Below are positions 62,101 through 64,000 of a stretch of 64,000 bases of DNA, piece after piece. The notes under the pieces were generated by a model. It searched no databases and had not been told where the DNA came from. It saw nothing but the letters and a program-made list of their open reading frames with translations. The translations under genes and the position numbers were made by a program. Within the stretch, counting starts at the first letter, position 1, and the number at the start of each line of letters is the position of its first letter. The stretch lies in contig NC_009392.2 of NCBI RefSeq assembly GCF_000002875.2, positions 62,001 through 126,000 of the forward strand, read 5' to 3'. Source of the stretch: Leishmania infantum JPCM5. Lineage: Eukaryota; Euglenozoa; Kinetoplastea; Trypanosomatida; Trypanosomatidae.

Positions 62101-64000
62101 CCGCTCGCTGCGGCTGCCGAGGCCTCCTACCTGGAGACGCTCATGAGGGCCGTGGCGCTTGGCGCGTCCGCGCCCTCGCCCGACGAGGATTCGCACCGCG
62201 TAGTGGAGGCGGGGCTGACCCTGTACGCGCTCTTGCACCCGTGGCTGCCCCTCTCGGGCACGGCGTGGGAGACGTGTGCGATGGAGGCGGCGCTGAGCCT
62301 CGTCACGCTCGCCCTACCGCAGCGCGACCGCCTCGACGACAAGAGAGGCGCTGGAGCCACCGTGAGGTCGTCCGCGACGTCCCTCTGGTATCTCGTGCAG
62401 GTTGTACTCGTCAGCATTCTGCATCGTCAGCAGTCGGCGCGGCTGTCGGTGCGCAGTATCGTGCTCCTCGGCGTCATCTATAGCCAGCTGCGGAACTTGG
62501 AAGGAGCGAGGGGCGGGGTACTCGGCACTGAGCGCAGCCGGCGCAGCTCTCGCACAGCGCCGCAGGCGGATGCAAACGTGCTGCTGTGGCGAATCCTCAG
62601 CGCTCTGAGCGGGCTGTCTGAGAAGGACGCGGCAGAGGTGCGTGACGCGTGGATGTCGACGCGCGAGGTCGATGCTGTTGCTCTGGGGCCGAGCATTGCC
62701 AAGCACGCGCCCGCACGAGCAACTGACGGCGCTGCGCTTACATCCGCGGAGGAGAACATACAGCTGCGCACAGAAACGGGCGGCGCAAAGGCGGAGGTGT
62801 GCAGCGGCGCTCACGTTATAGAGGTACTCTACCACGGGTCGCTGCAGGCTCTCGGCGAAGGCGGCAGCGGTGGTGGGGCCACTGAGCAGGTGAGCGGGCG
62901 TTGGAAGTCGCCTCTGCTGCTTGCGGCGACGCGGTTGAGGACGTGGTTAGCCTGCGAAGATGTCGCCGTTGCATCTCCCATTCGAACAACCGCGAGCAGC
63001 CGCGACTCAGCAGCAGGGGCAACGCTGCACGCATGTACAGCTTCCAGGCTGGCCCTACCGCAGCTCTGCGTCTTGGAGGAAGCCCTGTGCGGCATGCTGA
63101 AGGGTGTGGACGAAGAAGCCGGCGGTGCAGGCAACCGTAGCAGGACAGGCCGCGGAGCTACTAGCAGAGGGGTGCCAGGTCCACTGGCAGTACGCCGCGA
63201 CAGGCTTGCGTGTCTTCGCGCGTATACCCTCTACGCGGAGCTGAAGCGCACGTGCTTAGCGCCGCTGTGGAGACGACAGCACTGCTGCCTGCAGAACCAC
63301 GCGCAAAACGGGGATTGCGACAGCACCCAGCACGACGATGATCGAAGTCGCCGCGACTGCGTCGGCGATGTCGCATCACTTGTGCTGGAACTCGCGGTGG
63401 TGGCAGCGCTCTCCGCAGCAGACGCATCGCCGCACTCGCGGCACTCGGGTGCCGTCTCGGACGCTCATCAACTCGCCCTTCTTTCGACGTTTGTGCGCTG
63501 TTGCGACGCTCTGGGTACGCCGCTGCCCAGTCTTCCATGCCCACAGCGACTGCTGCGGTGGGGAAGGGAACGTTCATCGGCAACACCAGCGGTGGCACGA
63601 GTTGCCCCGCCTCGCGCAACTGGTCTTGGACGTGTCGGTGTCGATGCGCACGCAGCGGTGCGCCATCTCGCAACGACTCTTCTTTTTCGCCTTGCAGAGG
63701 ATGTGCCGCTCTCAGCGCCGTCTGCCCGAGCGATCCTTCACGATTGGCGTGCCGTGCTGACGCCGCTGCAAGCGCTGCGGCGCGTGACTTCAGCCTTTCC
63801 GACTCCAGGTGCACGCCTGCCCGAGGTGGATGCGGGTGCCGATGTTGGGTCTGGACACGGAAGCGTGTGGCTACTCAGCACCTCCTCTGCAGGACTGCAG
63901 TGGGCACCCGTGTGCCAAGCCGATCCTTCATCTGCCAAGTTGACAGGACGCCTCGACGTGTCAAGCAGCGATGCTGACACTGGTGGCGGCGATGCTGCGC
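50122..64000 (+). CDS. Giant hypothetical protein, at least 4626 residues, 3' end outside the window
   Basis: Reading every codon from ATG 50122 to base 64000 shows no stop in 13,879 bases, so this is one coding sequence running off the right edge. An in-frame TGA lies directly before the ATG (50119). I recognise no domain. The translation is Ala/Arg/Leu/Ser-rich, with long stretches of amphipathic helices separated by low-complexity linkers, as in an alpha-solenoid scaffold. Visible landmarks are a Ser run near residue 1472-1480, a Gly run near 2687-2692, a Gln run near 2883-2886, and one helical pair near 1255-1310 (LVEAMRDFSKRR, EAVALFYAHE) that loosely resembles a pentatricopeptide repeat. 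No membrane span or signal peptide is evident in the N-terminal part. The next in-frame ATG at 50368 is an alternative start if the splice site lies inside the first codons. It is coherent with trypanosomatid giant proteins, but function is unknown. Confidence 0.85.
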   Translation, partial: MVRRLADRLTRLAQRGERRLRLDLPRRVATGKGNASWTAAAARLVLGEPLLFLQCVSQPCAHQRRHTTEVLLLCNEALRVAFMAAATPSLPFPITAGAGSQLSSPADASPAKKAAREWQCVVARLLATRATRNTIDSGDVRRAPRLLSATAAQPGAHLACTNSHDAVATAITHVRAGAGPFGIAVEPSPVERARRRAATAERQQRGGFSRMHAGTRGPLAGHALRVYRTGSRTPTWSHRTTYATHAGSTRAAASTFLSSFVDWEEQRTSRGRESLSSLGPSSWPQQPRVTRRLAAAWQRACAESYRHALVGRPTSTARRSSRCTWTFAAEEELRAHFQRALRWRSDTAAPAAGDEELMTEVELRSMAAFVVDTYVSLHKKPESGCRPGAALMLATRDLWGSSELQWQVLVLRVLADEVCAALGDSAACSMRASHWLSGATEFSVVYECIIVVAAAHLCVLRHGRYPRDVAGVAGADTRHGEADAWEATAVAPHSAHVVRATRRLVEGVLALCTRQDEGAILSPTRTDASGVCSLDSWLGGQLCCLAETSFRSLYSVRGHRDHRAALPEPSLLLLRLLVQSASWHGHCAAADVNGAQHLRHVCAAVLLIERVLERASEDRLAPCVDEVRAALWLPRRFACDDEGVDDAVRQRTPTPRQRAWAHSRSSYKDARLDGGTAALAAATGRFVCQVLDGSPPSISRLLLLLPGNAPQLLRSTTGGPATPLDREMLAEDVVLLAPGMALSAAWRLRHACAEGPLLCTSPTASAPALEHTNATDAAGARRGAASKCSGVGDPDSAEHGPLLQRRDTLEQVWSRLCPSSTCTAAALLPAWWQVLSSRFFSSILSQLDPPEIARMAEAMVGTLSRLPPLLSAVHHEDRARARRSAGAARLKAKTEMRGGAGEGAGVAQPRSAVLALQCTLASAPTDAARAEASQALLSRLCTALAASARSGEEDNADLIMERVHGAGVCLAVLLACASTSLRDQAAATHDFLAAVASLVDSRGHPQHRRRESNDVYSALRSWCSGAMGSIMLARHAQLAREAPRCEVSASTEHGSGEAPRRNPLVSLSPAAQLALWWEEQSSLQADPAAPLSRLRDSCYWTGMRIMRLCNTVAHLAATSTTASSALSSPQPPFLPAPSTRDAEAARVACTAVYDMLSLEHVCHLAIASAALPGPGEAREAWNAVAGPFAAAVPPTHAAHSSCACALATADAGVALFEGDLSSGDRVTNIFTHAMTAAREAGDSAMNVLQHRQGRLLNDRQHESLVEAMRDFSKRRCVKEAVALFYAHERQSRRLRLAEVELFAETAKRAPLPFLVRLLLYLPPPCESAVLARAIIAGAWKAYQRALHLHSRRLAAAAAERRRGSQRENAPLASSIHRQSCRRVEQAWYESLAVARRALALLPSAGGTDGCDEEAQRHALAVLQRFLCARPHSMQTGASPGRMPSSSTGVTVFADEWDSDAVQSAQLLAALMPSPSSSSSSRSRQRLHVRRGAPARESAEALCRLIQFCDAANDPATAVRAYLRFANAHAASAPPSRLSCAPAQDARKRSRPTVEANDGRVVPLLPLDTCVTLLRLASMHVVAACDEDAATYGVPGTTSSSTRVPLTALVTYVEARHVPSEVSSPETPTGSEKPRGGAMLMPDSLERNAAAEDAEMTMLLSMRTALKESAAAPSDIVVEAATAGAGSTSKPVGDAMLEDSGYHAHAKGAPGSAVSAAAAATSRAMTYATNCIAAVQRLSPTLPASLRCVLHSDSAAIPLTAVLHDALRWCRLRPQSVLAREGAATAVDGLDAAALHSLADRADSDDPATADVVARLLAAVFQLDSAEMAEMVDAAHPRPVHALVGAAAAAVTAAGVAPAMVDVAEGDATSSMVVTRHTFACRAARANQDFWRLVRHSDALLGYVWDYVWELYRLEATVLWVSPAQQQRAYLAVAECAQVILAALQALDVWAAEMRAHEARERGSSDSDGDYQAHEQAPLTGGRSRVSMAASSEWRLGSSVDEWRVQLRSGILQRLHARLFDEGDLPDATSGHRGETASAMLPCSLTSFGMTDTTAAAIAYMTTVMQHSSTAFETCAPTNALMQLAADPIAATSPAPSDESLSGSVMRTEGATSAQEVRELLSRTTQQYYDALSRLVSPSLPVSGGAGPLRPVYLSRLATDSLSYVLRCVTATAAAAPPRRPHTIGTLATSEAGGTAALLLRVAAAEGMLRHVASLVQHASVLMEATDAAPRTANVELPRTLWCLSGALHYAAALLDECMAWWTLLDLEAAAAAAPTSELRGASDASSCDIGSVFPSVNGSLVARSALTHVRAQLQRLVASFADLYVSGWYGSVHARLPEVTRARLWGRGESRAQHLRVCLVLQHLASVSGDAAVPARLARAAEALQQALARYPSSSAACTESKDARALQQSGFMDLDELVDGEHHDVTESVDCTAAATVRMLERTLLAYLTRSTQPDGVLVIAPGHMTAVSITALEASFQRAVMACLSPSHAALLWRLFTALLDDGCYPSVAVEDTPHEGSHDVPRPMRCERDAAAEGSLGVMCAVPTTLWRQLRRLGEESESEAASDVLRSSGARTEAPALHSERLALYAALLSRHPLVIMGVVRHPLVRHHQLAEARREQWPPVQVGASSGRVAGTSQAPSCEWLKKLLLYGAEDDSVAEARAAASDDAGESALSSAWTAADRTLSRGGGGGLLRTSSAGALALLPAQPLRERFVSALILAVLRDASLMCDGPSCAPIAFVSSSVAAAMAAQRRECMLLELVQHLGYVAPHAVRTAFRWVTCTPYPLTACASASSFPADASPPARLKCSALSCTDATTLRRLRVALLSCDPWPTTVARTLLEYATRVQRAATQETAPQAHAGDGQTPTMPFPEALELYQRQQQQPESKRHDMAEAPQALMATAQHRVDAMRGVRHPLLLRVLQHYADQGKDSARRERHRNGSGSAAPCGRGASSSPPVLSSTSDTVPTVHARGGRFAVGLSRRLPPAPAAPCSSVGSTRYGHSTGAGAPLSAIQLACEEGARLVNALRTSTAPAVGDAAARIALRMRDLAMAPSHPACVDLLSDATFATDVMALPTKRVAATVMLAWRTLLVRAAELDCQEQHWDSAGGDDGAVAAEVHNRTRDLSLREAGSRDRSCMTVLDVYAMFFLVASRTCHRLTAITPPLPQAKGRQWLVSGQRQLGSLKRELAAYWVAVLADEVMASQPVFRCSATSEAEAIRVRIDAYCRSSGDGGATHSPALGLVTLEEHLRRAQARLQAVAQEPSTFSSFPRTSYSPIAADDKAAAELSLLQKEAGAQLRDAGARLTSFPRSVTAEVSLRLAKEDARASPELAWSLWPPAALETYRLRACMRKSSDENTLVTVTVRNPVSVVTYLCAWRREQVSAPQKRRPGARAARHQESARTNTVRPYAVRGAACVLLPALCLPSSSAVQGSRQPGTSRRRARWASQSTAVSLADVWRAADAFVRRGRLVLACIPRDGHGGASGCGPARGSAGGAVETDSLEDEVDSTAAGTSPAGAGVVMQALLDLVSLEDARLQQEQQQSRRQHAGFPSQTAISGDTLQLLSVLRQLRQRLLSLAPAAAATASGAHGTEGAVTTVAAEDKGGPTPAASPWAAFMPLSCVCGPSTPPARRGGELGADGIAWHSYLHVLHLCGDGLLCRVAQRRGRRASSSAVALTRVTHQLQRLASLSALEEQVTHSSVSSALRSRLLNGQDAQRIICFQLRGLQRIRDHVSVLGWTVEQHRELQLAQQSIVSTVAAICALQRRWHHGQQCPQREDAWDVATARIRLSTRVRRQVTAEMHEGHVHPVEQATAVCFYPALAHLLRQLSVTYPPSAVPAASAQEPSSSRQRSPVEDRVPRADDAATGVVTAFAGVVAASARRRHRPLHARAPQTTAATTTAESDNAAAALLTTVYGALCEAHEQQRSGSTDRRQNTGGGHTSTTPALAPVDSCGELHALLSAVVAAVQRRSRDADPWLLLEFLSGNEREALLPLAAAAEASYLETLMRAVALGASAPSPDEDSHRVVEAGLTLYALLHPWLPLSGTAWETCAMEAALSLVTLALPQRDRLDDKRGAGATVRSSATSLWYLVQVVLVSILHRQQSARLSVRSIVLLGVIYSQLRNLEGARGGVLGTERSRRSSRTAPQADANVLLWRILSALSGLSEKDAAEVRDAWMSTREVDAVALGPSIAKHAPARATDGAALTSAEENIQLRTETGGAKAEVCSGAHVIEVLYHGSLQALGEGGSGGGATEQVSGRWKSPLLLAATRLRTWLACEDVAVASPIRTTASSRDSAAGATLHACTASRLALPQLCVLEEALCGMLKGVDEEAGGAGNRSRTGRGATSRGVPGPLAVRRDRLACLRAYTLYAELKRTCLAPLWRRQHCCLQNHAQNGDCDSTQHDDDRSRRDCVGDVASLVLELAVVAALSAADASPHSRHSGAVSDAHQLALLSTFVRCCDALGTPLPSLPCPQRLLRWGRERSSATPAVARVAPPRATGLGRVGVDAHAAVRHLATTLLFRLAEDVPLSAPSARAILHDWRAVLTPLQALRRVTSAFPTPGARLPEVDAGADVGSGHGSVWLLSTSSAGLQWAPVCQADPSSAKLTGRLDVSSSDADTGGGDAA

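Noticed and set aside
1..64000. Search by eye for tRNA, rRNA, snoRNA clusters and spliced-leader RNA genes
   Set aside because: No tRNA-like T-loop and A/B box pairs or rRNA segments were noticed; short ncRNAs cannot be excluded by reading alone.

Overview
The window looks like nuclear DNA of a trypanosomatid, most likely Leishmania or a close relative. All supported genes lie on the + strand and no introns are needed. Genes are separated by 0.5-6 kb of pyrimidine-rich DNA with CA/GT microsatellites, and most starts follow a polypyrimidine tract plus AG of the kind used for spliced-leader trans-splicing. The coding DNA is GC-rich with GC-ending codons. Several genes are kinetoplastid families (ISCL-type sphingolipid phospholipase C, mitochondrial iron superoxide dismutase). 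The order uL2m then FeSODA recalls L. major chromosome 8, but that is from memory and unchecked.

Layout: a leucine-rich-repeat protein open at the left edge (2-1762); a 6 kb gene-free stretch with a retroposon-like segment; a mitochondrial gamma-carbonic-anhydrase-like protein (7737-8621); a large multi-pass membrane protein (9730-12522); an intergenic region with a 30-bp inverted repeat; ISCL (13947-15908); a low-complexity hypothetical (17704-19206); UBA2, the SUMO-activating subunit (19763-23050); an ADCK1-like ABC1/UbiB kinase (24076-25644); a conserved probably mitochondrial protein (27020-27808); a small one-TM protein (28787-29128); two long disordered hypotheticals (30093-32123 and 33472-35973); a 3 kb gene-free stretch; mitochondrial ribosomal protein uL2m (39024-40304); FeSODA (41040-41732); three tandem isochorismatase-family paralogues (43659-44417, 45653-46432, 47294-47971); a small Tim chaperone (49119-49406); and a single reading frame from 50122 to the right edge with no stop codon, which encodes at least 4626 residues.

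The genes are not a functional operon; they are expected to be co-transcribed in one directional cluster and resolved by trans-splicing and polyadenylation. Many products look mitochondrial (gamma-CA-like, uL2m, FeSODA, small Tim, ADCK1-like, possibly the 27 kb protein). The strongest unusual items are the giant open frame, the long intergenic hairpin, the second isochorismatase paralogue that has lost its catalytic aspartate, and two leaders whose upstream reading frames end by overlapping the main start codon (ATGA and TGATG).
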